This document shows positions 39,215 through 48,809 of a stretch of DNA of 64,000 nucleotides, piece after piece. The stretch spans positions 186,001 to 250,000 of the forward strand of contig NZ_AQGV01000013.1 in the NCBI RefSeq assembly GCF_014858725.1, read 5' to 3'. Source of the stretch: Pseudoalteromonas aurantia 208 (GTDB taxonomy: Bacteria; Pseudomonadota; Gammaproteobacteria; Enterobacterales; Alteromonadaceae). Each line of letters begins with the position of its first letter. Position 1 is the stretch's first letter. Both the position numbers and the translations under genes were made by a program. Below the pieces are notes generated by a model. That model did not search any database and had not been told where the DNA came from. It worked only from the letters and a program-made list of their open reading frames with translations.

Positions 39215-39256
39215 TGTTAGTCCCCTTAGGACAGGCTTATCCTGTAGTGACAACAA

Positions 39257-39272
39257 TCCAACCTTCATGCCA
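39257..39272 (-). promoter_or_regulatory. Candidate sigma-54 promoter of glnK-amtB
   Basis: The minus strand reads TGGCATGAAGGTTGGA, close to the -24/-12 consensus TGGCAC-N5-TTGC with correct GG-to-G spacing but GG in place of GC at -12. It would place the transcript start about 30 bases before the glnK ATG. NtrC/RpoN control of glnK-amtB is general in gammaproteobacteria. Confidence 0.4.
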
Positions 39273-39327
39273 ATAATTTTTTGTTTTTTATTTCATTAAG
39301 TTAACTATCGAGGGAATATGAATTGCA

Positions 39328-39353
39328 TAAAAAATGCACCAGTAAGGTGCATT
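39328..39353 (-). terminator. Intrinsic terminator of the REC-GGDEF gene
   Basis: An eight-pair stem AATGCACC/GGTGCATT with a five-base loop is followed by six T on the minus strand. It lies after the response-regulator gene and upstream of the glnK promoter region. Confidence 0.85.
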
Positions 39354-39387
39354 ATTAAGATAGCTGGGCTGAACTGGTGCGTACAGA

Positions 39388-40620
39388 TTAACTGTTCACT
39401 ACAACACAATTACGCTGCTGGGCTTTGGCTTGATACAAGGCTTTATCCGCAGCACGCATAATTTGACTTAATGAGCCATAATTACAAAAAGCCAAACCTA
39501 TACTGACAGTACAAAATAGAGTTTCATCATTAATGTCAAACTCTGTTTTTGCCAACCTATGACGAAAATCATTCATCGCTTGCTCTGCAACTTGCATATT
39601 ATTCCCAGGTAAAACAACAGCAAACTCCTCTCCACCAATTCGCGCCACCGTACAATGGTTAAATGCGCTTTTTAATAAGTCTGCAACTTGAGTTAAAACT
39701 GAATCTCCGCCCTCATGACCATATTTATCATTAATACTTTTAAATAAGTCTAAATCAAGTAACGCTAAAATATATTGCTCAGGTTTAGATTTAAATAACT
39801 TTTCCGCTTGTTGACAAAAAAACCGACGGTTATAAAGCCCAGTTAAATAATCACGGTGTGCATATTCTTTTATCTCAGCAATTAAATTTAGCTGCTCCAT
39901 TGTTTGCATAATGCGGCAATGAAACTCTTCATTCATAAAAGGTTTTGCTAAGAAATCATTAGCACCAAATTTAATAAATTTAGCCGAGAGACCATGACTG
40001 CCCGCACCTGATAAACCGATTATGGCCAATTCATCACGTCCGCGGCTATTACGAATAGCTTTCACTAATTCAAAACCATCCATCGTTGGCATCGCATAAT
40101 CAGTAAGCAATAACTTAATGTCATAGTCTTCTTTAAGCATATGCAAAGCTTGCTCACCATCTTGAGCTTCGAGTACAGTAAACAGTTGCTTTTCCAGCAT
40201 CTGCCTCATAACTGCCCGGCTGATCATTGAATCATCAGCGACCAGCGCCTTGCATCCTTGATTACGTAACAAGCGCGAAACCAGTTTAACCGCGTAAAGG
40301 TATGAATCTCGGTTATCTTTGATTACATAATCAACCACACCCAGTTCTAGCATTTGTTGGCGACTATATTCGTCAATTTTAGACGTTAAAACCACGGTAG
40401 GTACATTTTGTCTTAATGTCAGTTGAACAACCTCTCCATCCATCGCATCTGGTAATGTGAGATCCACTAACGCCAATGTATATTGATGTTGGTTTAAATA
40501 TTCTTGGCTTTCTTTTAAAGACCAAGCAAAATCTATCTCAACCTCTAAATATAGGCTGGCCAAATGACGCAGAACTTGCTGCACCACTTTACTGTCTTCA
40601 ACAATTAACACTCTTTGCAT
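39388..40620 (-). CDS. Response regulator with two receiver domains and GGDEF
   Basis: 410-residue diguanylate cyclase regulator. Receiver 1 spans about 1-118 with Asp53 (LVDLTLPD); receiver 2 about 122-240 with phospho-acceptor Asp174 (LLTDYAMPTMDG) and Lys226. The GGDEF domain spans about 255-408 with intact GGEEF at 329-333, so cyclic-di-GMP synthesis is likely. No RxxD inhibitory site precedes GGEEF. No sensor kinase lies beside it. A terminator follows. Confidence 0.92.
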   Translation of the reverse strand: MQRVLIVEDSKVVQQVLRHLASLYLEVEIDFAWSLKESQEYLNQHQYTLALVDLTLPDAMDGEVVQLTLRQNVPTVVLTSKIDEYSRQQMLELGVVDYVIKDNRDSYLYAVKLVSRLLRNQGCKALVADDSMISRAVMRQMLEKQLFTVLEAQDGEQALHMLKEDYDIKLLLTDYAMPTMDGFELVKAIRNSRGRDELAIIGLSGAGSHGLSAKFIKFGANDFLAKPFMNEEFHCRIMQTMEQLNLIAEIKEYAHRDYLTGLYNRRFFCQQAEKLFKSKPEQYILALLDLDLFKSINDKYGHEGGDSVLTQVADLLKSAFNHCTVARIGGEEFAVVLPGNNMQVAEQAMNDFRHRLAKTEFDINDETLFCTVSIGLAFCNYGSLSQIMRAADKALYQAKAQQRNCVVVNS

Positions 40621-40895
40621 GGGAATGAGGCTCTATTACTACTAAGAGAAACTTAACGGATCAAGAATTTAAGAAAATAAATACTTTAATACGACATAAT
40701 TAAGTCGTAAATATACGCGATTTTTGTTACAAAAAAAACCACAAATACGTTACAAACTACAATCAATTGAGCATTTTTAACTAGTCTTATTTTATTACTT
40801 ACAACAATCTCATTGAGCACACCATTAAACTCAAATCCTTTGCAATAATGGCCCAAACCTTATTTAATAGATCAATTGTGAAAAGTAGGACTGAT

Positions 40896-42404
40896 ATGAA
40901 ACTCATTAAAGCATTGGTGCTTATCGTCACCTTTATTAGCACAGTGGCATCAGCCACTGAAAATAGCAGAGCTATTGATGTTGATAGCCATATTATTACT
41001 AAACATAAAGCGACTATTAATAATCAAAAAATAAATTATACGGTTAACACTGGCACCCAGCCAGTGTGGAATACACAAGGTCATCCCATTGCAACATTAC
41101 ATTATACCTACTACAAAAAAGACAAGGTAAAAGATGACAGTAAACGCCCGCTATTAATTTCATTCAACGGCGGGCCGGGCTCTGCATCTGTTTGGATGCA
41201 CATCGCTTATACAGGGCCAAGAGTTCTAAAAATAGATAATGAAGGGTACCCAGTGCAGCCATATGGCTTACAAGACAACCCTTTTTCAGTGCTGGATGTT
41301 GCAGATATTGTGTTCGTAAACCCAGTCAACACCGGATACTCTCGCGTACTCCCCAATAAAGATGGCACTATGCCCAGCAAAGCGGACCAGAAAAAATGGT
41401 TTTTTGGGGTCAATGCTGACATTAAATACCTCAGTGAATGGTTAAACACCTTTGTCACTCGTCATAATCGTTTTCGCTCACCTAAATTTCTCATTGGTGA
41501 AAGCTATGGCACAACCCGTGTTTCTGGGTTAGCTCATGCATTACAAAATCAACAATGGATGTATATTAATGGCGTCGTTTTAGTATCACCAACTGACATT
41601 GGCATCAAACGCGAAGGCCCCATGAAAACCGCTAACCGCCTACCGTATTTTGCCGCAGCCGCGTGGTATCACAAAGCATTGGAGCCCAGCTTACAAAATA
41701 AAGATTTATTAGAAGTATTAGCTGAGGTAGAGACTTATACTATTAATCAATATTTACCAGCTTTGGCCAAAGGCGCTTTTATTGGTACCAAAGAGAAAAC
41801 AAGCACCATTGCACAGGTAGCCAAATACAGTGGCCTATCTGAAAAGTTCGTAGCACAAAATAACCTAGACATCCCCACTGACGCTTTTTGGAAAGAGTTA
41901 TTAAGGAGCAAAGGATTTACCTTAGGCCGATTAGATTCGCGCTATTTAGGTATTGATAAACGAGATGCTGGTGACAGTCCAGACTATTGGCCAGAGCTGA
42001 CATCGTGGTTGCATTCATTTACACCAGCCATTAATTATTACTTAAGAGAAGAGCTCAATTATAAAACTGACGTTAAATATAATATGTTTGGAGATGTCTA
42101 CCCTTGGGACCGCAGTAATAATGAAACAGGTGAACAACTTAGATTAGCGATGGCTCAAAACCCTTACTTGAATGTGATGATTCAAGCTGGCTATTATGAT
42201 GGCGCTACTAATTATTTTGATGCTAAATACACTCTTTGGCAACTAGACCCCAGTGGAAAAATGCGGGATAGATTAAGTTTTAAAGGGTATCGTTCAGGGC
42301 ATATGATGTACTTACGTCGTGCCGACCTTAAAAAATCAAATCAAGAATTGCGCGAGTTTATTCAATCTTCATTACCTAATCCTGATGAAGCTGCAAAATA
42401 TTGA
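40896..42404 (+). CDS. Secreted S10 family serine carboxypeptidase-like protein
   Basis: 502 residues with a signal peptide (MKLIKALVLIVTFISTVASA). Family S10 hallmarks are SFNGGPGSASVW for the oxyanion hole, nucleophile Ser203 in GESYGTTR, then Asp in YYDGATNYFD and His in GYRSGHMMYL. It should remove C-terminal residues from peptides in the periplasm or outside the cell, fitting a proteolytic marine heterotroph. The start was chosen for the signal peptide and GTAGGA. It has no peptidase or transporter neighbours. Confidence 0.9.
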   Translation: MKLIKALVLIVTFISTVASATENSRAIDVDSHIITKHKATINNQKINYTVNTGTQPVWNTQGHPIATLHYTYYKKDKVKDDSKRPLLISFNGGPGSASVWMHIAYTGPRVLKIDNEGYPVQPYGLQDNPFSVLDVADIVFVNPVNTGYSRVLPNKDGTMPSKADQKKWFFGVNADIKYLSEWLNTFVTRHNRFRSPKFLIGESYGTTRVSGLAHALQNQQWMYINGVVLVSPTDIGIKREGPMKTANRLPYFAAAAWYHKALEPSLQNKDLLEVLAEVETYTINQYLPALAKGAFIGTKEKTSTIAQVAKYSGLSEKFVAQNNLDIPTDAFWKELLRSKGFTLGRLDSRYLGIDKRDAGDSPDYWPELTSWLHSFTPAINYYLREELNYKTDVKYNMFGDVYPWDRSNNETGEQLRLAMAQNPYLNVMIQAGYYDGATNYFDAKYTLWQLDPSGKMRDRLSFKGYRSGHMMYLRRADLKKSNQELREFIQSSLPNPDEAAKY

Positions 42405-42412
42405 TATATACA

Positions 42413-42446
42413 AGTGTGAAGATGTTAGCTAATGCATTTTCACACT
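42413..42446. repeat. Inverted repeat after the S10 peptidase gene
   Basis: AGTGTGAA and TTCACACT face each other across an 18-base gap that itself contains the palindrome TTAGCTAA. There is no following T-run. It may act as a transcript end structure or protein site. Confidence 0.45.
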
Positions 42447-42533
42447 GGCTCCGATAATAACTAACTGAAAGTTGGCCCTCCCTCCTGTGCTTTGATAATA
42501 TTGCTTTTTTATAACATCTTTAGGGGCGTAAAG

Positions 42534-43349
42534 ATGCAAGGTACCTTGAGCAAGTTAAAAGCACAACTCACTGATCCTATTCAGTATCAATTACCTGTTG
42601 GTGATGCACTAATAGATCTTAACCCGTTTATCGGCAAGCATATTACATTAACTCACACAGGCAATATATTTTGTAGCAACTGCGGTAAAAAAACCAAAAA
42701 GAGCTATTCTCAGGGGCATTGCTTTGTATGTATGAAAAAGCTCGCAAGTTGTGACATGTGTATCATGAAGCCTGAAACTTGTCATTATGATCAGGGAACC
42801 TGCCGAGAGCCTGAGTGGGGCGAAAACAATTGTTTCACTCCTCACTATGTATATTTGGCCAACACATCAGGTTTAAAAGTGGGTATTACTCGACACACCC
42901 AGATCCCTACTCGTTGGATAGATCAAGGCGCAACACAAGCACTCCCTATTTTTAAAGTACAAACCCGATTACAATCAGGACTGGTAGAAGTTGCACTTGC
43001 AGAGTTCATTGCGGACAAAACAAATTGGCGCAACATGCTCAAAGGCATTAGTGTTGATGCCGATCTCAAAGCTGCAGCGGAACAGTTAATTCCACAAATC
43101 CAGAAAAAGCTCAGTGAACTTGCCGAGTTGTTTGGTGCAACCGCCATTGAATTGCTCGACGAAGAGGTCGTAGATCTCTCATTTCCTGTTGACGTATACC
43201 CAAAAAAAGTGAGCTCATTCAACTTTGACAAAAACCCCGAGGTCAGTGGGACGTTACAAGGGATCAAAGGACAGTACTTAATCTTTGACACTGGGGTGAT
43301 CAATATTCGAAAGTTCACCTCTTATGAAGTCAACTTTGCGCAATTATAA
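42534..43349 (+). CDS. DUF2797 family protein
   Basis: 271-residue cytoplasmic protein with a dense cysteine region at about residues 43-100 (CSNCGKK, CFVCMKK, CDMCIMK, ETCHYDQGTC) suggesting metal binding, probably zinc. It is followed by HYVYLANTSGLKVGITR and PTRWIDQGA, which are typical of DUF2797. The biochemical role is not known to me. The ATG has AGGGG seven bases upstream. Its last 28 bases overlap the end of the convergent c-di-GMP gene. Confidence 0.85.
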   Translation: MQGTLSKLKAQLTDPIQYQLPVGDALIDLNPFIGKHITLTHTGNIFCSNCGKKTKKSYSQGHCFVCMKKLASCDMCIMKPETCHYDQGTCREPEWGENNCFTPHYVYLANTSGLKVGITRHTQIPTRWIDQGATQALPIFKVQTRLQSGLVEVALAEFIADKTNWRNMLKGISVDADLKAAAEQLIPQIQKKLSELAELFGATAIELLDEEVVDLSFPVDVYPKKVSSFNFDKNPEVSGTLQGIKGQYLIFDTGVINIRKFTSYEVNFAQL

Positions 43350-45838
43350 AAATTAATCCAATTAGTCGCAGCCAGAGGCTTACAAAACAAGAAGCCTTGT
43401 AGTGTATGACAACCCAGTTTTTGTAGAAATTGACGTTGCTCTGGCTTTTCTACTCCTTCTGCAACAACATGTAAATTCAGTGCTTTCGCCATCGCAATGA
43501 TCGCGCTTACAATTTCACTATTGCCATATTCATCGGGGATTTTTGCAATAAAACTGGCATCAATTTTTAAGATATCTATTGGTAGCTTGGTCAGATAACT
43601 TAACGCCGAATAGCCTGTTCCAAAGTCATCTAAAGCAATTGATACCCCCAAATTTTTCAGTTTTTTTAACTCTGCTTTGGCATCATGTAAGTTGCTAATA
43701 AAGCTGCTCTCTGTCAGCTCAAGTTCCACGTAACGACCGTTTAAACTATGCTTATTTAACGCATGTGCAACTGTCATTGTAAGGTCCCCTTGACACAAAT
43801 GCTGTGCGGAAACATTGATTGCAATACGTCGAATATCTACCCCCTGATATCGCCAAAACGCCATTTGCTCACATGCTCGATTAATCACCCATTTATCCAA
43901 CTGTATGATAAGGCCCAACTCTTCGGCAAGCGGAATAAACTGCGCTGGTGAGATCATACCCAAGTTAGGATCATGCCAACGCAGTAAACACTCTACACTG
44001 CTGATCCTGTTACTTGTTAAGCATTGCAATGGTTGAAAATATAATTCAAACTCATTGTTATCAAGTCCGCTCTGGAACCGGCTAAGCATTGATAAGCGTT
44101 CCAACGAACGTGCATTCATTGAGGCCCTATATAATTGAAAAGAGTTTCGACCAATTTCTTTTGAACGGTACATAGCAACATCAGCATGTTTCAGTAGCGC
44201 TTCACTGTCCAACCCATCTTCGGGGTAAATTGCAGCGCCGATAGATGCGGTAGCAGTAACACATATTTCCCCCAGTTCAAATGGCACACTCAACTGTTCT
44301 AAAATCTTATTTGCAAACTCGACAACACTGTCAATATCACTCACTTCTGTGAGCAAAATAACAAACTCATCTCCCCCTAAACGTGCCAGAGTATCCCCTT
44401 CTCTGAGTTCTTTCTTTATACGTTCACTGACTTGGATCAATAATTGATCCCCAGCACTGTGCCCTAATGAATCATTTACTTCTTTGAAACGATCAAGATC
44501 AATAAACATAACCGCTAACGTTTGCTTATCTCGATGTGCCCCGGCTAGCGCCATAGATAAGCGGTCATGAAATAAACGCCTATTTGGTAAGCTCGTTAGC
44601 TCATCAAAATACGCCAACCTTACTATTTTTTCTTCTGCATTTTTACGCTCGGTAATATCACTAAAAATCGCCGCATATAAAACATCTTCGCTATAAGGCT
44701 CTTTGATCTCAATGATTGTTAGCCATTCAACATATACATCGCCATTTTTTTTCCGGTTACAAATTTCACCTTGCCAAACTCCTTTATCATGAAGCTGTAT
44801 CCACATTTTTTCGTAATACTCTGCACCATGTATCCCAGAACTCAACAAACTCGGATTCTGACCTAATACTTCATAATCCTGATAACCTGTCAGTATGCTA
44901 AATGCAGGGTTTACTTGAATGATCTCTCCATCACATCGAGTAATCATGATGCCATCTAATGAGGCATCAATGATGCGGTTCGCTAAGTAGAGGTTCTTTT
45001 CTGATTTTTGTAATGCAACATCACGTTGTGCTAAAACCTTCTCAAGCTCACTGCAATAAGCAGTTTCAATTTCCGTTAAAACGTTCTTAAGTGCCAACAA
45101 TCCAATCACTAACTCTGTTTTCGGATCTTTAACAACCAAGTGCCGAATCGATTTAGATGTCATTAACCGGTAGGCATCAAACAAACTGTCTTCCGGTGTC
45201 ACAGAGTACATTGGGTAACTTGCTAGTTGCCAACAGACCATTCGCCAGTCAGGATTTAACACCATATAGGCGATATCGCGTTGTGTAATAATGCCATATT
45301 CAGCTAATGTTTCGTTAAACACTAACACCGCAGTATCACGCTTTTCTTTCATTGCATTGATGGCGACAGATATACAGTCATCGCTTTTTAGTACACTAAT
45401 TTTTCGTTCAAAATGATCTGCGATCGATCGAAAGTGTAAGTAGTGATCTAAGCCCTGATTACGCACAATATCAGATAAAGACACCGCGCCTATGGCCTGA
45501 TTATCTTCATCTTTCACCAAAAGGTGCCTTATCCCTAATTGGTGAAACTTGATTGTCGCTTCTCCTAAGGTTTTATTGATGCGAATGTCGTGCACAGGCG
45601 ACGCCATCAATGCCCCTATCGGCGTGAGAGAAAATGTTGGATTCTCAAAATTCAATTTAACACTATCTGATTCCGTCCAAATGCCAACGATGCGCTCATT
45701 ATCGGTGACAAAAATAGCACTCACTTTATCCGCTCTCATCAGTTTTACAGCATCAACCAAAGGTGTGCCTCGCCCACAAGAGAGTAACCGATTAGAAAAT
45801 ATATCTTTAATTTGTAATTGACGGTTATCAGTTTCCAT
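43322..45838 (-). CDS. CBS-CBS-PAS-GGDEF-EAL c-di-GMP protein
   Basis: 838-residue cytoplasmic sensor. Four CBS motifs (two Bateman modules, about 1-265) suggest nucleotide sensing; a short helix leads to a PAS domain (about 285-400), then GGDEF with intact GGDEF (LARLGGDEFVI) and an EAL domain. The EAL motif itself reads ECL (VECLLRW) but keeps the metal-binding Glu, and NVSAQHL, ELTESS, DDFGTGYSAL and the DILKIDASFI Lys are present, so phosphodiesterase activity remains plausible. The ATG was preferred to an upstream TTG. Confidence 0.92.
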   Translation of the reverse strand: METDNRQLQIKDIFSNRLLSCGRGTPLVDAVKLMRADKVSAIFVTDNERIVGIWTESDSVKLNFENPTFSLTPIGALMASPVHDIRINKTLGEATIKFHQLGIRHLLVKDEDNQAIGAVSLSDIVRNQGLDHYLHFRSIADHFERKISVLKSDDCISVAINAMKEKRDTAVLVFNETLAEYGIITQRDIAYMVLNPDWRMVCWQLASYPMYSVTPEDSLFDAYRLMTSKSIRHLVVKDPKTELVIGLLALKNVLTEIETAYCSELEKVLAQRDVALQKSEKNLYLANRIIDASLDGIMITRCDGEIIQVNPAFSILTGYQDYEVLGQNPSLLSSGIHGAEYYEKMWIQLHDKGVWQGEICNRKKNGDVYVEWLTIIEIKEPYSEDVLYAAIFSDITERKNAEEKIVRLAYFDELTSLPNRRLFHDRLSMALAGAHRDKQTLAVMFIDLDRFKEVNDSLGHSAGDQLLIQVSERIKKELREGDTLARLGGDEFVILLTEVSDIDSVVEFANKILEQLSVPFELGEICVTATASIGAAIYPEDGLDSEALLKHADVAMYRSKEIGRNSFQLYRASMNARSLERLSMLSRFQSGLDNNEFELYFQPLQCLTSNRISSVECLLRWHDPNLGMISPAQFIPLAEELGLIIQLDKWVINRACEQMAFWRYQGVDIRRIAINVSAQHLCQGDLTMTVAHALNKHSLNGRYVELELTESSFISNLHDAKAELKKLKNLGVSIALDDFGTGYSALSYLTKLPIDILKIDASFIAKIPDEYGNSEIVSAIIAMAKALNLHVVAEGVEKPEQRQFLQKLGCHTLQGFLFCKPLAATNWINFYNCAKLTS

Positions 45839-45914
45839 AAGCTCAGTCTCGCTTTTTAGCAATCCGAACCAGTATAATGTTGCTCATCATTCATACTTTG
45901 ATTAAGAACAAAAA

Positions 45915-46217
45915 ATGACAATAAAATCCTACCCTTTAATATTATGCTTTCCAGGGAGTATTGACTTTATTTACAATGAAGAATGCTTAAAAACATCATT
46001 ATATTACATTGATAAACAAACACTTAAAGATATAATTGTGATATACGAAAATGGCGAATGCTATAATTTATCACAGCAACTAGTTAGCCCAATCAACCTA
46101 GACACATTAACCCGATTAGTGCAGCAATCACTTATTAACGAAGGTCAGTGCTGCGTTGAAAAAATACTTTTAACTTCACCCTCTCAGGCTTTCCCTTTGT
46201 TAAAAAGTATTTCGTAA
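45915..46217 (+). CDS. Hypothetical protein, possibly DUF4144-like, 100 aa
   Basis: Small soluble protein with no signal or membrane segment, convergent with the HDAC-like gene and divergent from the c-di-GMP gene. Features are YPLILCFPGSIDFIYNEE at the start, an IIVIYENGECYNL strand pair and a helical C-terminal half. It resembles small DUF4144-type proteins by memory only, which I could not check. The start has a weak upstream site (AAGAACAAAAA). Confidence 0.6.
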   Translation: MTIKSYPLILCFPGSIDFIYNEECLKTSLYYIDKQTLKDIIVIYENGECYNLSQQLVSPINLDTLTRLVQQSLINEGQCCVEKILLTSPSQAFPLLKSIS

Positions 46218-46232
46218 TCTCTCTATTTTGAC

Positions 46233-47150
46233 TCAACCATTAACCAACGCTTTAATATGCGTGACAGCACTGCGCCCCAATGCTGACAAATCATACCCAC
46301 CTTCTAAATAAGAGATGATACCAAGTGCATGACTATCATTAACAAATTGCACTACTTGCTCTGTGAACCATTGATAATCTGACTCGATAAACTTCAAGCT
46401 ACCCATCTCATCTTCTAAATGCGCATCAAAACCCGCGCTAATAAAAATGAGCTGAGGAGAGAATTCAATCAGTTTCGGCAACCATTGTTGAGTGAATAAA
46501 GCACGTAAATCATGACCATCACTGGCAATTGGCAGTGGTGAATTTAACACTGTATCTGTATTTTCAATCGCTGTATTTGGGTAAAAAGGATATTGAAACA
46601 AAGAGCAAAATAATACATTTGGATCTGCTTTAAAAATATCTTGTGTGCCATTACCGTGATGAACATCTATATCCAGAATCGCAACGCGCTCTACTCCCTG
46701 CTGTTTGGCATATGCAGCGGCTATCGCAACATTGTTAAATACACAAAACCCAGCAGATGTGTGCTGGTTAGCATGATGCCCTGGCGGGCGAACACTACAA
46801 AAAGCGGCATCCAAATTACCAGCCAACACTTCATCGACAGCTAAAAGACCAGCGCCAATAGCACGCTCAATGGCTTTAAATGAATCCGGACATAACCAAG
46901 TATCACCATCTAACTCACTCAGACCCTGTGTAGGTAATTGCGTCAACACTTTATCTATCAGCGCGCTATCATGCACCAAGCCTATATGTGCAAGCGTTGC
47001 CGCAGGTGCTTGTTTTTGTGCAACAGCAATATCTAATCCTGACGCCAACAATCTATCAGCTATTGCATCTAACCGAGCGGGACATTCTGGATGTTCAGTT
47101 ATCATCTTATGCTTACGGCAATATGGGTGACTGATCACAGCTGTACGCAT
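46233..47150 (-). CDS. Histone deacetylase family (acetoin utilisation/acetylpolyamine) protein
   Basis: 305-residue zinc deacetylase of the class II HDAC-like family. Key motifs are HPECPARLDAI, SVRPPGHHA, the zinc site LDIDVHHGNGTQDIF, FISAGFDAH with the second Asp, and YLEGGYDL. Bacterial relatives act on acetylated polyamines, lysines or acetoin-linked targets; the substrate is not determined here. The start is fixed by AAAGGAGC. It is transcribed alone. Confidence 0.92.
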   Translation of the reverse strand: MRTAVISHPYCRKHKMITEHPECPARLDAIADRLLASGLDIAVAQKQAPAATLAHIGLVHDSALIDKVLTQLPTQGLSELDGDTWLCPDSFKAIERAIGAGLLAVDEVLAGNLDAAFCSVRPPGHHANQHTSAGFCVFNNVAIAAAYAKQQGVERVAILDIDVHHGNGTQDIFKADPNVLFCSLFQYPFYPNTAIENTDTVLNSPLPIASDGHDLRALFTQQWLPKLIEFSPQLIFISAGFDAHLEDEMGSLKFIESDYQWFTEQVVQFVNDSHALGIISYLEGGYDLSALGRSAVTHIKALVNG

Positions 47151-47252
47151 GTTAGCTCCTTTTAAGTAGTTTGATAGCAACTCATATTCTAACATGCAGT
47201 GTAGCAAAGCCGCCTGCACCGGACTTTGCGACTTTGGTGTAATGACCCGAGT

Positions 47253-48809
47253 TTATTTCGCCTTTAACTTCAAATCGTGAAAGTCAAAGCTAAAATCCGA
47301 AATATCTGGATTCACAAATTCCATTGTAGCATGGCTGACAGCCTGCTCTTTATTCAGTTGAAAATAAATATAGGCATCAGCTTCAAGGCGCTGCTCATCC
47401 CAGCGAATAACAAACTGATTGCCTGAAACATGTTCTAATTGGCCTTTTAACATTTTGGTATGTGTAAAATCGATACGCAACTTACCGTCCAGTGATTCAA
47501 CAATAACATCTCCATACCACTGGCTCGTGAGCGTCCCAGTATAATATTGCAGCGGTAATGGCGCTTGCTTTACCGCTGGCGAAACAACCCCAGCCTCCGC
47601 GTACAACTTCGCCTTCTCTGACTTATATTCAGTGGCTAATAATGTAACCCAATCTTTATCTGTTCTCCCCAAAGCATCTTCAAATACTTCATGGATTATC
47701 GCTGTCAGTGCTGGATATGCTTGTTGATTTGATAACACCACTACACCTAGTTTTTTCTCTGGGATCATCGCCACTTGTGATACCATCCCTAAGATCCCAC
47801 CACCATGGCCTAGCTTTTTATAACCAAAATAATCTTCGATAGCCCAGCCAAGACCATACCCTCGAAACTGCTGACGATAGGCATCAAACGATGACTGCTT
47901 GGGCAACCTCATAATATGAGGGTGCCACATTTGCACCTGATGTTCGGCATTATACAATTGCGCTCCTTGTGGTGTTTTACCAGCGGCTAATTGCGTCAAC
48001 AACCACTTGCTCATATCATCTACATTGGATGCAATTGCACCGGCACCACGAAAGTCTTGCAAATAGTCGACAAAAAAAGGCGTTAGCTTGCCATTATCAG
48101 GGATATTACCTGTCGCCCAATTCTTATTATCCTTTTCGATACGTGAGAATCCCGCTTTCGACGCTTGCATGCCTAATATTTTAAAAATGCGCCGCTCAAC
48201 AAATTCACGCCAGCTTACACCAGATACTCGAGCGATCACTTCACCTGCAACAACAAACATTAAATTGTTATATGCATATTCACTACGAAAGCTGGAAGCT
48301 GGGGGAATATGCTGTAACCCTTGGATAATATCTTGCACTGATTTATCCGTATCAGGCCAAATCATCAAATCGCCAGCACCTAACCCCAACCCACTACGGT
48401 GGCTTAATAAATCTCTGATAGTCATATGTGCTGTTGCATACTCATCGTACAGACGAAACTCAGGTAAATGTTGAGTCACTTTGTCGTCCCAACTTAATTT
48501 TCCGTCATCTATGAGCATAGCAATGCTAGCAGCAGTAAATGCTTTAGAGTTTGAGGCTATACCGAACAGTGTATACTCATCTACTTTAGCGCCCGAAACG
48601 ATATCTCTGACACCATAGCCTTTTGACAATACGACCTGATCATTCTCCACAACAGCAATCGCAATACCTGGAATATCAAATTGCGCCATCGCAGCATGAA
48701 CAGCTTTATCGACATCGGCAACATTCACTGTTACCTGATCTTTCGCCTCTGCAAATTCGCTCTGCACTAACAGAAGAGCGGTTGCGACTAACGTTCTAAA
48801 AGGTTTCAT
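47253..48809 (-). CDS. Secreted serine beta-lactamase-like hydrolase (family S12)
   Basis: 518 residues with an N-terminal signal peptide. The class C/S12 catalytic motifs are SNSK (Ser86, Lys89), YNN (180-182) and HGGG in KLGHGGGILGM. A C-terminal domain of about 110 residues (YYTGTLTSQWYGDVIVE) resembles the DUF3471-type extension of D-aminopeptidase/esterase relatives. Likely substrates are D-amino-acid peptides or esters rather than antibiotics. It overlaps the end of the cyclotransferase-like gene by 14 bases. Confidence 0.9.
   Translation of the reverse strand: MKPFRTLVATALLLVQSEFAEAKDQVTVNVADVDKAVHAAMAQFDIPGIAIAVVENDQVVLSKGYGVRDIVSGAKVDEYTLFGIASNSKAFTAASIAMLIDDGKLSWDDKVTQHLPEFRLYDEYATAHMTIRDLLSHRSGLGLGAGDLMIWPDTDKSVQDIIQGLQHIPPASSFRSEYAYNNLMFVVAGEVIARVSGVSWREFVERRIFKILGMQASKAGFSRIEKDNKNWATGNIPDNGKLTPFFVDYLQDFRGAGAIASNVDDMSKWLLTQLAAGKTPQGAQLYNAEHQVQMWHPHIMRLPKQSSFDAYRQQFRGYGLGWAIEDYFGYKKLGHGGGILGMVSQVAMIPEKKLGVVVLSNQQAYPALTAIIHEVFEDALGRTDKDWVTLLATEYKSEKAKLYAEAGVVSPAVKQAPLPLQYYTGTLTSQWYGDVIVESLDGKLRIDFTHTKMLKGQLEHVSGNQFVIRWDEQRLEADAYIYFQLNKEQAVSHATMEFVNPDISDFSFDFHDLKLKAK

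Noticed and set aside
39321..39340. TGGTGCATTTTTTATGCA on the minus strand as a second sigma-54 site
   Set aside because: The GG-to-GC spacing is two bases too long, and the sequence is fully explained as the terminator stem and T-run of the REC-GGDEF gene.
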